Positions 16,108 through 24,099 of a stretch of DNA of 64,000 nt are shown piece by piece. Positions within the stretch are counted from its first letter, which is position 1, and every line of letters begins with the position of its first letter. The notes under the pieces were generated by a model. The model was given only the letters and a program-made list of their open reading frames with translations. It did not search any database and was not told the DNA's origin. The stretch comes from Bacillota bacterium (GTDB lineage Bacteria; Bacillota; Limnochordia; Limnochordales; DUMU01): NCBI GenBank assembly GCA_012839805.1, contig DUMU01000005.1, positions 95,807 to 159,806 of the forward strand. Direction: 5' to 3'. The translations under genes were made by a program, and so were the position numbers.

Positions 16108-16199
16108 GCAAGTCGTGCTCCATGCGGTGGGTGTTCGTGCATTCGGCGAAGGGCGGACCGTCCCGGTGGGATACGCATATCTGCAACGGAGGGTCACAG

Positions 16200-17174
16200 G
16201 TGCAGATCTCGGCCGATGTGGGAAAGAAATCCGTGGCGATTTTCAGTATCCACGGGGGCGTGGGCAAATCCCTCCTCGCCGCGAATCTCGGCGTGTTCAT
16301 GGCCCGGCAGACGCGGCTCAAGGTAGGTTTGGTGGATCTGAACCTGGGCGGCGGCGCTATCCTCGCCGAGCGACTTCGAGTGGGATCCGAGCTCAATGTT
16401 CTCGACTGGTTTACCCGTGCGGTGGCGGATCGCAAGCATTGTAACGAATACCTGGTCCGTCACTCTTCGGGTCTTTTCCTCCTCTCCGGCACGCTGGACG
16501 CCGGCCGGGCGCGCTGCCTCGACTGGCGCACTTTTCAGGCCGGTCTCGAGGCGCTCGGCGGCCTGTTCGACCTCCTCATCGCGGATCTACATCCGGCCAT
16601 GGACATGCCTGCCGTCTCCACTTTGCGGCGGGCCGATCTGATCTTGCTTTTGACACGCCCGGAGCGTTCGGCCCGGGTAGGGCTGGAGCGAGCTTGCGAG
16701 ACACTGGACATGCTGAAAGTGCCCAGAGACCGGGTCCGGCTGGTCTTCAACCCCTCGGGCTGCTCCCGTTCCCTGTCAACCTCTTTGGCCGCGGCCCTGG
16801 GCGCGGGCCTGAAGGTTTATCCCACCCTGGTCTGGGATCCAAAAACGGTGGCGGAAGCGGAAGCCAGGGAGTGTTTGCCGGTGGATCTCCCCCGGCGCCC
16901 GTTGGGAAGGTCGCTGCGCTCCATCGCGGAGCGGGTACGGCAAGACCTCTGCTCCAGCAGTTCGCCACGACCGGCCAATCATGAGGCCGTGGCCGAGGAG
17001 AGGCAACCCTGGCGAGCCCCGCTCACGGCGGGAGAAGCCCTGCGGGCCCGGTGGGAACGCTGCCGGGAAGCGGCCTTCCCGCCGGTCTACCGGCCTTCAT
17101 CCCGGCGAACACGACCCGGCGGCGGTAACCACCGGCCCGGCCCACCAGGTAGGGGAGCGGGCGACCGGCTTTGA
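16200..17174 (+). CDS. orphan MinD/ParA/CpaE-like ATPase
   Basis: A 324-residue P-loop ATPase of the SIMIBI class. The Walker A region is IHGGVGKSLLAANLG (residues about 17-30). Family members normally have KGGxGKT, so the signature first Lys is His here. Switch I reads LVDLNLGGG and Walker B LLIADLHPAMD. The Pro/Arg-rich tail after about residue 270 looks disordered. GTG 16200 is chosen because GGAGGG ends 6 nt upstream; the ORF track start at 16122 lacks a site. No partner (ParB, MinC/E, Tad genes) is nearby, and rpmB converges on it. It could localise a polar or septal complex or the flagellum. The function is not assignable. Confidence 0.8.
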   Translation: MQISADVGKKSVAIFSIHGGVGKSLLAANLGVFMARQTRLKVGLVDLNLGGGAILAERLRVGSELNVLDWFTRAVADRKHCNEYLVRHSSGLFLLSGTLDAGRARCLDWRTFQAGLEALGGLFDLLIADLHPAMDMPAVSTLRRADLILLLTRPERSARVGLERACETLDMLKVPRDRVRLVFNPSGCSRSLSTSLAAALGAGLKVYPTLVWDPKTVAEAEARECLPVDLPRRPLGRSLRSIAERVRQDLCSSSSPRPANHEAVAEERQPWRAPLTAGEALRARWERCREAAFPPVYRPSSRRTRPGGGNHRPGPPGRGAGDRL

Positions 17175-17184
17175 GCCAGGGGAT

Positions 17185-17376
17185 TTAGACCGCACGCACG
17201 ACCTTTCCGGAGCGGAGGCATCGAGTGCAGACCCGGAGTCGCCGGGCCGTGCCACCGTGCTGGACGTGCACGGTTTGCAGGTTGACAAGCCACCGGCGCA
17301 GCGTCTTGCGGTTAGAGTGGCTCACGTTGTGCCCGGTGGCCGGACCTCGACCACAAATCGCGCATCGACGGGACAT
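17185..17376 (-). CDS. rpmB: 50S ribosomal protein L28
   Basis: A 63-residue protein starting [25 protein letters not shown] and ending [19 protein letters not shown]. It is the zinc-ribbon (C+) form of L28 with CxxC pairs at both ends. It is transcribed against its neighbours, as in Bacillus subtilis where rpmB also opposes the rpe and asp23 genes. The start ATG at 17376 lies about 32 nt downstream of the predicted transcription start from a good sigma-A promoter. Confidence 0.96.
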   Translation of the reverse strand: MSRRCAICGRGPATGHNVSHSNRKTLRRWLVNLQTVHVQHGGTARRLRVCTRCLRSGKVVRAV

Positions 17377-17414
17377 GGGCTTTTGCCTACCTTTCCACGA
17401 TGGGTCCGGGGGCA

Positions 17415-17443
17415 AGTTTAGCATGCCCGGCCCGGGCAGGCAA
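17415..17443 (-). promoter_or_regulatory. sigma-A promoter of rpmB
   Basis: Minus strand TTGCCT (17443-17438), 17 nt, TAAACT (17420-17415). The spacer contains the palindrome GCCCGGGCCGGGC. The predicted start near 17408 gives a 30-nt leader for rpmB. Confidence 0.6.
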
Positions 17444-17644
17444 GAGGGATGCCGTCGCCGCCCTCCTCCCCTATCCTCCCGGTCGTTGCTAAGCGCGATC
17501 CTTCCCCAGGAAGGAAGCAAGGTGGAAAAGGCGAAAAGAATACATCCAGGTTGCCCGGCAGGAGGCGACAAGACGGTACGATGGCGCCGGGAATTGGAAG
17601 GACGGGGTCGCCTCCGGGGGACGAGGGACGGGGAGGGCGAGTTC

Positions 17645-18037
17645 GTGGAGGAGATCAGCGCTCAGCTCGGGCGCATCCAGATAGCGAATGAAGTCATTGC
17701 GCAGATCGCGGGGGCGGCGGCCATGGGAGTTTACGGCCTGGTAGGCATGGCGGCCCGCAACGTGCAAGAGGGACTGAGCGAGTTGTTGGGCCGGGAACAG
17801 ATGAGTCGTGGCGTCGAGGTCCAGGGCGGCTCCGACGGGGTGATTCTGAACCTGCACGTCATCGTAGAATATGGTGTCAAGATCTCGGAAGTGGCCCACA
17901 ACATCATGGAGCAGGTGCGTTACCAGGTGGAAAACCAGGTCGGGCTCCCGGTTCGCCGCGTGAACGTTCACGTGGAGGGCGTACGGGTCAATCTCGCGAC
18001 CGGTCCCGCACCTGCCGGTCAACGCGGGGTCCGATGA
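17645..18037 (+). CDS. Asp23/Gls24-family envelope stress protein (YloU)
   Basis: A 130-residue Asp23-like protein: [28 protein letters not shown], then a regular beta-alpha pattern with [14 protein letters not shown] and NVHVEGVRV. Family members are abundant envelope-associated proteins, some membrane-anchored through AmaP. GTG 17645 is chosen because GGAGGG ends 7 nt upstream; the long upstream ORF extension runs antisense to rpmB. It overlaps fakA by 4 nt, as yloU-yloV does in B. subtilis. Confidence 0.9.
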   Translation: MEEISAQLGRIQIANEVIAQIAGAAAMGVYGLVGMAARNVQEGLSELLGREQMSRGVEVQGGSDGVILNLHVIVEYGVKISEVAHNIMEQVRYQVENQVGLPVRRVNVHVEGVRVNLATGPAPAGQRGVR

Positions 18038-19764
18038 GGATGAGCCGTTTCACCGCCTCTCACTTTCGGGCTGCCCTGGCCCTGGGAGTTCAGCACCTGG
18101 CCGACCATCGTGAGGAAGTGGACGCCCTCAATGTTTTTCCCGTCCCGGATGGCGATACCGGTACCAACATGCTCCTGACCGCCTCTCGAGCTCTCGATGA
18201 GGTTAACCGGACGGCCGGAGATGACGTGGGAGCCCTGGCCCAGGCGGCTGCGAGGGGAGCACTCGTAGGCGCCCGGGGCAATTCCGGGGTCATCCTGTCC
18301 CAGTTTTTCCGGGGGTTTGCTTTAGCAGCCGGGAAGCTCTGCGATCTTACCCCGGTTCAGCTGGCCCGCGCTCTACGCCAGGCGGCGGAAACCGCCTACC
18401 AGGCAGTGATGAAACCGGTGGAGGGAACCATGCTTTCGGTTGGCCGGGCCCTGGCCCAGGCAGCCGAAAGAGCGGCGCGCGAAACTGCCGACTGGCAGGA
18501 GGTGGCGCGGGCGGCCATGTCCGCGGCTTTGGCATCGCTGGCGCGAACACCAGAACAGCTTCCCCTCCTTCGCCAGGCGGGCGTGGTAGATGCCGGTGCC
18601 CAGGGGCTCGTCTACCTTTTAGAAGGCCTGGTACTCGTGGCCCAGGCGGCAACGGTAACCGATCCCGGTGCTCTGGTCGCCGCGGCCGCCCCGGCACAAG
18701 CCAGCTCTGCGGTCGTCGCTGAGAGCGAGGCAAAAAGCGGGTTGCCTGTCCCGCGACGGCAGGAACATATGGTGACGGGAATCACGGAGAGCCCCATAGC
18801 TTACGGCTATTGCACCGAGTTCCTCCTCTTTGGTCCCCGGGTCTCGGAGGAGACAGTGCGGCAGCAACTCTCTCGCTGGGGCGACTCGGTCCTGGTGGTT
18901 GGAGGAGGGGATCTTTTCAAGATCCACGTGCACACCAATCATCCAGGCGAAGTGCTGGAATTCGCCCTGCGGTCGGGCCGGGAGATCGGCGAAGTACACG
19001 TCAACAACATGCGCGCGCAGAATCGAGAGGCGGCGGCCCGCAACTCTACCGGTACCGATGGGCAGCTCCGGGCAGGCACGAAGCCAGACCGGGAGCAGGT
19101 CGGGCAACGGGCTTGCTCGGTAGTGGCAGTGGCCGCCGGGGAAGGTATTGCCCGGATCCTCACGAGCCTTGGCGTCGATCAGGTTGTCTCGGGAGGCCAG
19201 ACGATGAACCCGTCGGCCCAGGATTTACTGGAGGCCATCGAACGGTCCCCGCAGCACCAGGTCGTGTTGCTCCCCAATAACGGGAACGTTATCATGACGG
19301 CGAAACAAGCGGCCGAACTCAGTTCCAAAGAGGTGTTCGTCGTACCTACCCGCTCAGTTCCCGAGGGAATCGGTGCCTTGCTTGCCTTCCGACCCGACTT
19401 GCCGGGGGGCGAAAACGCCCGGCTCCTCACCAGCGCCGCGGGTAGGGTACGCACGGGCGAGGTTACCTATGCGGTGCGGGATGCCGCCAACGGTTCCCAG
19501 GCCATCCGGCAGGGCGACTACCTGGGGATTGCCGACGGTGAACTGGTTTCCAACGGACCCGAGCTCGTTTCCGTGGTCACCCGGCTCTTGGAGCGGTTGG
19601 TCCGTTCGGCCAGCGACTGCATCACCCTGTACTACGGGGAAGGCGTCGACGCCGAGACGGTAAAACGGATTGAGGAGGAGGCCCGGCGGCTGGTGCCCAA
19701 AGGAGAGGTCGACGTCTACTACGGTGGCCAGCCTCTTTATTTCTTCTACATCGCGGTGGAGTGA
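18034..19764 (+). CDS. fakA: fatty acid kinase catalytic subunit FakA (DAK2/YloV)
   Basis: FakA phosphorylates fatty acids held by FakB, feeding acyl-phosphate to PlsX/PlsY. The N-terminal DhaL-like nucleotide domain (about residues 1-200) contains NVFPVPDGDTGTNM and GARGNSGVILSQFFRGF. A middle domain follows with ESPIAYGYCTEFLL and a C-terminal domain with LLPNNGNVIMTAKQA. The 576-residue length is typical. The DegV gene is 10 nt downstream, giving a complete FakAB pair; plsX lies a few kilobases away. Confidence 0.93.
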   Translation: MRMSRFTASHFRAALALGVQHLADHREEVDALNVFPVPDGDTGTNMLLTASRALDEVNRTAGDDVGALAQAAARGALVGARGNSGVILSQFFRGFALAAGKLCDLTPVQLARALRQAAETAYQAVMKPVEGTMLSVGRALAQAAERAARETADWQEVARAAMSAALASLARTPEQLPLLRQAGVVDAGAQGLVYLLEGLVLVAQAATVTDPGALVAAAAPAQASSAVVAESEAKSGLPVPRRQEHMVTGITESPIAYGYCTEFLLFGPRVSEETVRQQLSRWGDSVLVVGGGDLFKIHVHTNHPGEVLEFALRSGREIGEVHVNNMRAQNREAAARNSTGTDGQLRAGTKPDREQVGQRACSVVAVAAGEGIARILTSLGVDQVVSGGQTMNPSAQDLLEAIERSPQHQVVLLPNNGNVIMTAKQAAELSSKEVFVVPTRSVPEGIGALLAFRPDLPGGENARLLTSAAGRVRTGEVTYAVRDAANGSQAIRQGDYLGIADGELVSNGPELVSVVTRLLERLVRSASDCITLYYGEGVDAETVKRIEEEARRLVPKGEVDVYYGGQPLYFFYIAVE

Positions 19765-19774
19765 GGATCTCGAG

Positions 19775-20629
19775 GTGAACGGAAAGCAACGACGGTTTGC
19801 CGTGGTAACCGATAGTTCCGCCGATCTGCCCCCGGCTCTCCGGGCCAAGCACGGAATCACCGTCGTGCCGCTCACGGTCACCTTGGGGGCGGAGGAATTC
19901 GCGGACGGGGTCGATTTGGGCCCGCAGGAGTTCTGGCAGCGGGTTGCCCGGGGCGGTGATCTGCCCCGTACGACCCAACCGGGTCCTGCCGATTTTGCCC
20001 GCGTCTACCAGCGGCTGTACGCGGATGGTATGGGTATTCTCTCTGTTCATCTTTCGGGTGAGATGAGCGGGACGGTACAATCCGCGCGCCTTGCGGCCGG
20101 CGATTTTCCCGCCGGGGCCATCCGGGTGGTGGACAGCCGGTCCGCCTCCATGGGGGTGGGTTTCCTGGCGCTCGCGGCCGCCCGGATGGCAGAGGAAGGC
20201 GTTGCGCTGGAGGAGGCCGAGGCCGCGGTCCGGGCGCTCGCAGGTAAGCTTGAGATCTTCTTCACGGTCGATTCGCTGGAATGGCTTCGCCGCAACGGCC
20301 GTATCGGTCGAGCCCAAGCTTTTCTCGGCACTTTGCTCAACGTAAAGCCAGTGCTGACCATCGAAGACGGGGTGGTCTCCCCGGTGGAGCAAGTGCGCTC
20401 CCGGGAACGCTCGTTGCACCGGCTGGTGGAGCTGGCCCGCGAGGCAGCGGCCGGGCGTACCGTGGACGTGGCCGTGGTTCACGGGGACTGCCCGGAGGAC
20501 GGGGAGAGGGTCATGGCTGAGCTCGTGGCGAGCATCGACGCCCGGGAGAGAGTGCTGGTGTGGTTGGGTTCGACGATCGGGGCGCACACCGGGCCGGGTA
20601 CGCTGGGCATCGTCATGCTTCCGGTTTGA
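19775..20629 (+). CDS. fakB: DegV/FakB-family fatty acid-binding protein
   Basis: A 284-residue DegV protein. Start FAVVTDSSADLPPAL, fatty-acid pocket motifs TTQPGPADFARVYQ, HLSGEMSGTVQSA and VDSRSASMGVGF, and SLEWLRRNGRIGRAQAFLG are typical. FakB presents a fatty acid to FakA. GTG 19775 has GAGG 8 nt upstream; the track start inside fakA is an artefact. The adjacency to fakA supports the role. Chain-length preference cannot be read from sequence. Confidence 0.9.
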   Translation: MNGKQRRFAVVTDSSADLPPALRAKHGITVVPLTVTLGAEEFADGVDLGPQEFWQRVARGGDLPRTTQPGPADFARVYQRLYADGMGILSVHLSGEMSGTVQSARLAAGDFPAGAIRVVDSRSASMGVGFLALAAARMAEEGVALEEAEAAVRALAGKLEIFFTVDSLEWLRRNGRIGRAQAFLGTLLNVKPVLTIEDGVVSPVEQVRSRERSLHRLVELAREAAAGRTVDVAVVHGDCPEDGERVMAELVASIDARERVLVWLGSTIGAHTGPGTLGIVMLPV

Positions 20630-20645
20630 GAGGTGGGGCCCGGCG

Positions 20646-21242
20646 GTGCGGGTGATCGCAGGGAGCCTGCGAGGTCGAGCACTGATCACCCCTCCCGGGA
20701 TGCGAACCCGTCCCACCACGGCGCGAGTGCGCCGTTCTCTCTTCGATATGCTGGCGTCCGTGCTGCCCGGCGCGGCCTGCCTGGACCTTTTTGCCGGCAG
20801 CGGTGCGCTGGGTATCGAAGCGTTGAGCCGGGGAGCGGGGGGCTGCTGGTTTGTGGAGCGGGACAGGCAGGCCCTTCGTGTCCTCGAGGCCAATCTCGAA
20901 CGGCTCGGGCTCAAGGAGCGAAGCCGGGTGGTGGCCGGAGACGTCCTGCAGGTCCTGGGCCGGGTTCTGGTAGCCCACGGGCGTCCGTTCGATCTGGTAC
21001 TGGCAGATCCTCCCTACGGCCAGAACCTGGCGGGGCGAAGCCTGGAGATGGCGGGCTCCCTCGGATTGGTGGGACGGGGCGGATACTTCGTCATCCAGCA
21101 CGGCTCGCGGGAGGAGTTGCCCGAAAGGGTGCCGAACCTGGCTTTGTTCCGGCGGAGCGATTTTGGCGAGACCCTGGTCAGTGTATACGAGGTGTGTGAC
21201 CGTCAGGGCGGAGACGATGCCACCGGCGGAGGGAACCCCTGA
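20646..21242 (+). CDS. rsmD: 16S rRNA (guanine-966-N2)-methyltransferase RsmD
   Basis: RsmD methylates G966 of 16S rRNA. The 198-residue protein starts MRVIAGSLRGRALITPPG, has the conserved RPTTARVRRSLFDML, the SAM motif CLDLFAGSGALGIEALSRG and the catalytic ADPPYGQNL. GTG 20646 follows GAGGTGGGGCCCGGCG. In many Bacillota coaD follows immediately; here it is absent and a coiled-coil gene follows after 2 nt. Confidence 0.95.
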   Translation: MRVIAGSLRGRALITPPGMRTRPTTARVRRSLFDMLASVLPGAACLDLFAGSGALGIEALSRGAGGCWFVERDRQALRVLEANLERLGLKERSRVVAGDVLQVLGRVLVAHGRPFDLVLADPPYGQNLAGRSLEMAGSLGLVGRGGYFVIQHGSREELPERVPNLALFRRSDFGETLVSVYEVCDRQGGDDATGGGNP

Positions 21243-21244
21243 GG

Positions 21245-21721
21245 ATGAACCGGATGAGTATGCTGTTGCTCCTCGACCGCCTGGAAGACCTTATTGCCGG
21301 CAGCCCCCGCTTGCCGCTGACCGAGAAGGCTCTGGTAAACGCGGAAGAGGCGCTGGAGTTATTGCAAAAGATCCGGGAGGTCCTGCCCGAGGAGATTAAA
21401 CAGGCGGAGTGGCTTTCGGCCGAGCAGGAGCGTCTCCTCGAGCGCACGCGTTTGGAGGCGGACCAATTGTTGAGCCAGGCCCAGCAGCGGGCTGCTCAAC
21501 TCCTGAGCGAACACGAGATCGTCAAAGCGGCCCGCCAGCATGCGCAACGAATATCGGAGGAGGCTGCCGCTCAGGCGGCCGCCGTGGAACAGGGGGCAAA
21601 CCAGTATGCCGAAGAGGTGTTGGGGCAGCTAGAGGTCCGTCTCGAACGCCTGGTCGCCGATCTCAGCCGCAGCCTCCAGCAGGTGCGCAATGGCCGTCAA
21701 GAGCTCCGGCGGAGTCAGTGA
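21245..21721 (+). CDS. coiled-coil protein resembling V-type ATPase subunit E/H stalks
   Basis: A 158-residue, almost entirely helical, Glu/Gln/Ala-rich protein (EEALELLQKIREVLPEEIKQAEWL, RLEADQLLSQAQQRAAQLLSEHE, HAQRISEEAAAQAAAVE). Similar short coiled-coil proteins beside rsmD/coaD in clostridia are often labelled ATPase or DivIVA-like because of stalk-like heptads. No catalytic motif and no membrane segment are visible. It overlaps the patatin gene by 32 nt. The function is unknown. Confidence 0.75.
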   Translation: MNRMSMLLLLDRLEDLIAGSPRLPLTEKALVNAEEALELLQKIREVLPEEIKQAEWLSAEQERLLERTRLEADQLLSQAQQRAAQLLSEHEIVKAARQHAQRISEEAAAQAAAVEQGANQYAEEVLGQLEVRLERLVADLSRSLQQVRNGRQELRRSQ

Positions 21722-22526
21722 ACCCGGTGGAGCGGCGCCCGGCGGCCACCCGCGGGTAGGGTTGGCCCTCAGCGGGGGTGCGGCCCGGGGGCTCGCCCAC
21801 CTGGGCGTGCTTCAAGTTCTGAGCCAGGAAAGGTTCCCCATAGACCTGGTAGTCGGAACCAGCATCGGCGCGATCGTCGGAGCTCTTTTCGCCGCGGGGC
21901 TCGATCTCAATCTGCTGGCCGGGCTGGTCACTCGCCTCAACTGGCGCCACCTCGTCCGGGTGGTGGTCCCCAGGCGAGCGCTGCTGGATCCGATCGGCCT
22001 CGAACGGCTGCTCGAGCTTCTCCTGCGGGAGAAGAGCTTTCAGGACCTGTCACCGCCTCTGGTGGTGACCGCGGTCGACCTGCGTTCCGGGCGGCCGGTG
22101 CTGATTCGGGAAGGACCACTGGTTTCGGCGGTGATGGCGTCGGCAGCCATCCCGGCCATCTTCCCCCCGGTAGAGCGGGACGGCCTCCTGCTTGCCGACG
22201 GAGGGGTGCTGCTCCGGTTGCCGGTGCGGGTGACCCGGTCGCTGGGTTGTGATTACGTGGTGGCGGTGGACGTGGGCACGGACGGGCGCGATACGAAGGT
22301 GGCGACGGTTTGGGATTCGCTCATGACCGCACTGGACATAATGGGGCGTGAAATCAGCCGGGGAGAGGCGCAGGCGGCCGATCTGCTCATTCGCCCCGAC
22401 CTGGGGCGAGTCACCGGATCCCAACTCCAGTGGGCGGGCTGGTTGATCAAGCGCGGGCGGGAGGCGGCCGAAAGGGCACTGCCGGCCCTGCGCCGGGACC
22501 TGGCACGCCTGGGCCGCTTGCGTTGA
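21690..22526 (+). CDS. patatin-like phospholipase (RssA/YlbK type)
   Basis: A 278-residue serine hydrolase of the patatin family. The oxyanion motif ALSGGAARGLAHLGVL, nucleophile motif GTSIGAIVGALFA (Ser-Asp dyad) and LLADGGVLLRLPV with the catalytic Asp are present. The C-terminal part ending in ERALPALRRDLARLG is typical of the small bacterial RssA group. ATG 21690 follows AGGTG. The physiological substrate is not known for this group. The stop codon lies within the -35 box of the next promoter. Confidence 0.92.
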   Translation: MAVKSSGGVSEPGGAAPGGHPRVGLALSGGAARGLAHLGVLQVLSQERFPIDLVVGTSIGAIVGALFAAGLDLNLLAGLVTRLNWRHLVRVVVPRRALLDPIGLERLLELLLREKSFQDLSPPLVVTAVDLRSGRPVLIREGPLVSAVMASAAIPAIFPPVERDGLLLADGGVLLRLPVRVTRSLGCDYVVAVDVGTDGRDTKVATVWDSLMTALDIMGREISRGEAQAADLLIRPDLGRVTGSQLQWAGWLIKRGREAAERALPALRRDLARLGRLR

Positions 22527-22551
22527 CAGTGAATAGGGGCGTGACTATAAT
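22523..22551 (+). promoter_or_regulatory. perfect-consensus sigma-A promoter for yceD-rpmF
   Basis: TTGACA (22523-22528), 17-nt spacer, TATAAT (22546-22551): both hexamers and the spacing are exact consensus, striking in such GC-rich DNA. The -10 overlaps the annotated ATG of the DUF177 gene (22550). A transcript starting near 22558 would therefore begin inside that reading frame. Confidence 0.85.
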
Positions 22552-23146
22552 GGGCAGGGCTTCGCCGCTCGTCATCGACGTGAGCGGGCTCTCGGACCAG
22601 AACCCGCTTCTCAAAGTAACCACGGCTTTCTCCCCGCGAGGATGGGTGGAGTTGCCTCCTGGGGTAAGCTGGCCGGGGGACTCGGCGCTCAGGGTCGAAG
22701 CCACGGTAGTGCGCGAGCCGGCCGGGTTCCACGTCGAGGGAGAAGTGCATGGAGAGGCCGAGGCGGAGTGTACCCGGTGTCTTGCACCGTTCCCGTGGAA
22801 GCTCGCTCTCCCTTTGATTGCCGAGTTTCGTCCCCGCAAGGGCGGTTCCGCTCCTCGGGACGCCCCGGACGAGGAAGGGGTTTATCCGGTTCAAGACGAA
22901 GAGATCGATCTCTTACCGGCAGTCAACGAGGCCGTTTTGCTTGCGTTTCCCATGCAACTGCTTTGCCGTGAGGAGTGTGCGGGTCTCTGCCCGGAGTGCG
23001 GGCAGAACCTGAACGAAGGCCGGTGCCGGTGTTCGGTGGAAATGCCGTCCGATCCCCGCTGGTCGGGGTTGGCGGAGGCTTGGCGGCGCAAGCAGGCGGG
23101 AGAGCGACGAGCGGGAGAGCGGGCGGAGACGAAGAGCAGGGGGTGA
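22550..23146 (+). CDS. yceD: DUF177/YceD-family protein
   Basis: A protein of about 198 residues of the YceD (DUF177) family, which precedes rpmF in most bacteria and is linked to large-subunit rRNA accumulation. It has the Cys pair CTRCLAPF, the acidic motif YPVQDEEIDLLPAVNEAVLLAFP, and the Cys-rich C-terminus CREECAGLCPECGQNLNEGRCRC. ATG 22550 lies in the -10 of a consensus promoter. Transcripts from that promoter could only use a start further in, such as GTG 22580, while read-through transcripts could use ATG 22550. Confidence 0.88.
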   Translation: MGRASPLVIDVSGLSDQNPLLKVTTAFSPRGWVELPPGVSWPGDSALRVEATVVREPAGFHVEGEVHGEAEAECTRCLAPFPWKLALPLIAEFRPRKGGSAPRDAPDEEGVYPVQDEEIDLLPAVNEAVLLAFPMQLLCREECAGLCPECGQNLNEGRCRCSVEMPSDPRWSGLAEAWRRKQAGERRAGERAETKSRG

Positions 23147-23150
23147 GAAC

Positions 23151-23345
23151 GTGGGCAACCCGAAGAAGCGACATTCCCGCTGGCAGCGGGACAAGCGCCG
23201 CGCCAATTGGCGCCTTTCGCTCCCGGCCATGGTCGAGTGTCCCCAGTGCCATGAGCAGAAACTGGCCCATGTGGCCTGCCCGCACTGCGGGTGGTACAAG
23301 GGTCGCGTGGCCGTGGTCATCCCGCAAAAGGAAGAAAAGAGATGA
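23151..23345 (+). CDS. rpmF: 50S ribosomal protein L32
   Basis: A 64-residue protein starting MGNPKKRHSRWQRDKRRANW, with a zinc ribbon CPQCHEQKLAHVACPHCG and the typical ending YKGRVAVV. Start GTG 23151, 4 nt after the yceD stop. It is followed by a strong intrinsic terminator, so yceD-rpmF forms its own unit. Confidence 0.97.
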   Translation: MGNPKKRHSRWQRDKRRANWRLSLPAMVECPQCHEQKLAHVACPHCGWYKGRVAVVIPQKEEKR

Positions 23346-23354
23346 GTTCACCGG

Positions 23355-23400
23355 GGGAGCGCGGGGGACCGGCGGCCGGCCGGCGGCGTTCCCTTTTTTT
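23355..23400 (+). terminator. intrinsic terminator after rpmF
   Basis: GGGAGCGC (23355-23362) pairs with GCGTTCCC (23386-23393), with one G-T pair, around a GC-rich internal hairpin. It is followed directly by seven T (23394-23400). It separates yceD-rpmF from the fapR operon. Confidence 0.8.
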
Positions 23401-23408
23401 GGTGCGGT

Positions 23409-23425
23409 TTCGCACCTGGTCATAA
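23409..23425 (+). promoter_or_regulatory. candidate FapR operator over the fapR promoter
   Basis: TTCGCACCTGGTCATAA is an imperfect inverted repeat around CCTGG. It matches about 13 of 17 positions of the operator I recall for Bacillus FapR (TTAGTACCTGGTACTAA). It overlaps a weak promoter candidate (TTGGTG 23399-23404, 16 nt, CATAAC 23421-23426) upstream of fapR, as expected for autoregulation relieved by malonyl-CoA. Confidence 0.45.
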
Positions 23426-23462
23426 CGTCAACTGATACGGTGCGGGGGCAGGGCGAAAGCGA

Positions 23463-24092
23463 ATGCGGCGACGGGTGAGCACTGAACGCTCCGGGGAGGA
23501 ACGGCGTCAGGAACTGCTGCGCCTGGTACGGGAGAACCCCCTGCTCACCGATGAGGAGCTGGGGCGGGCCCTGGGCGTAAGCGTCCCCACCGTGCGCCTC
23601 GACCGGCTGCGTTTGGGGGTTCCCCCCCAGCCGGAGCGGGCCCGGCAGCTGGCCGGGGTCGCCTTGGGTGACCTGCGCTCTCTCTCCGAGGCCGACGTGG
23701 TGGGGGACCTTGTGGAGGTGGAACGGGGGCGAAGAGCTCGTTCCCTCTTGCGAACCTCCCCGCGCCTTGCGTTTTTGAACCGCAATCTTATCCGGGGGCA
23801 CCATCTGTTCGGGCAGGCCAACTCCCTGGCCGTGGCGGTGGTGGACGCAGACGAAGTGGTGACGGCCAGCGCCCGGGTCCGCTTCTTGCGGCCGGTTTAC
23901 GTGGGCGCGGTGGTGGAGGCGGAGGCGAAGGTACGCCAGGTACGGCGCGGTCCGCGGGAAAAATGGTGGGTCGACGTGGAATCGCGGGTCGGCTCGGAAC
24001 CCGTACTGCGGGGAAGCTTCCTCCTGGCCGTCTTGGATCGGGCAAGGGGAACGGATACCGGCGCGGGAGTCGACCCGAAGACCCGGGGGTGA
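23463..24092 (+). CDS. fapR: malonyl-CoA-responsive lipid regulator FapR
   Basis: FapR represses fatty-acid and phospholipid genes and releases DNA on binding malonyl-CoA. The 209-residue protein has an N-terminal DeoR-like helix-turn-helix (RQELLRLVRENPLLTDEELGRALGVSVPTVRLDRLRLGVP) and a C-terminal hot-dog domain (GHHLFGQANSLAVAVVDA, RVRFLRPVYVGAVVEAEAKV). It opens the plsX-fabH-fabD-fabG-acpP cluster, its usual place. A Gly/Asp-rich tail follows the hot-dog domain. Confidence 0.93.
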   Translation: MRRRVSTERSGEERRQELLRLVRENPLLTDEELGRALGVSVPTVRLDRLRLGVPPQPERARQLAGVALGDLRSLSEADVVGDLVEVERGRRARSLLRTSPRLAFLNRNLIRGHHLFGQANSLAVAVVDADEVVTASARVRFLRPVYVGAVVEAEAKVRQVRRGPREKWWVDVESRVGSEPVLRGSFLLAVLDRARGTDTGAGVDPKTRG

Positions 24093-24099
24093 ACTCGTC

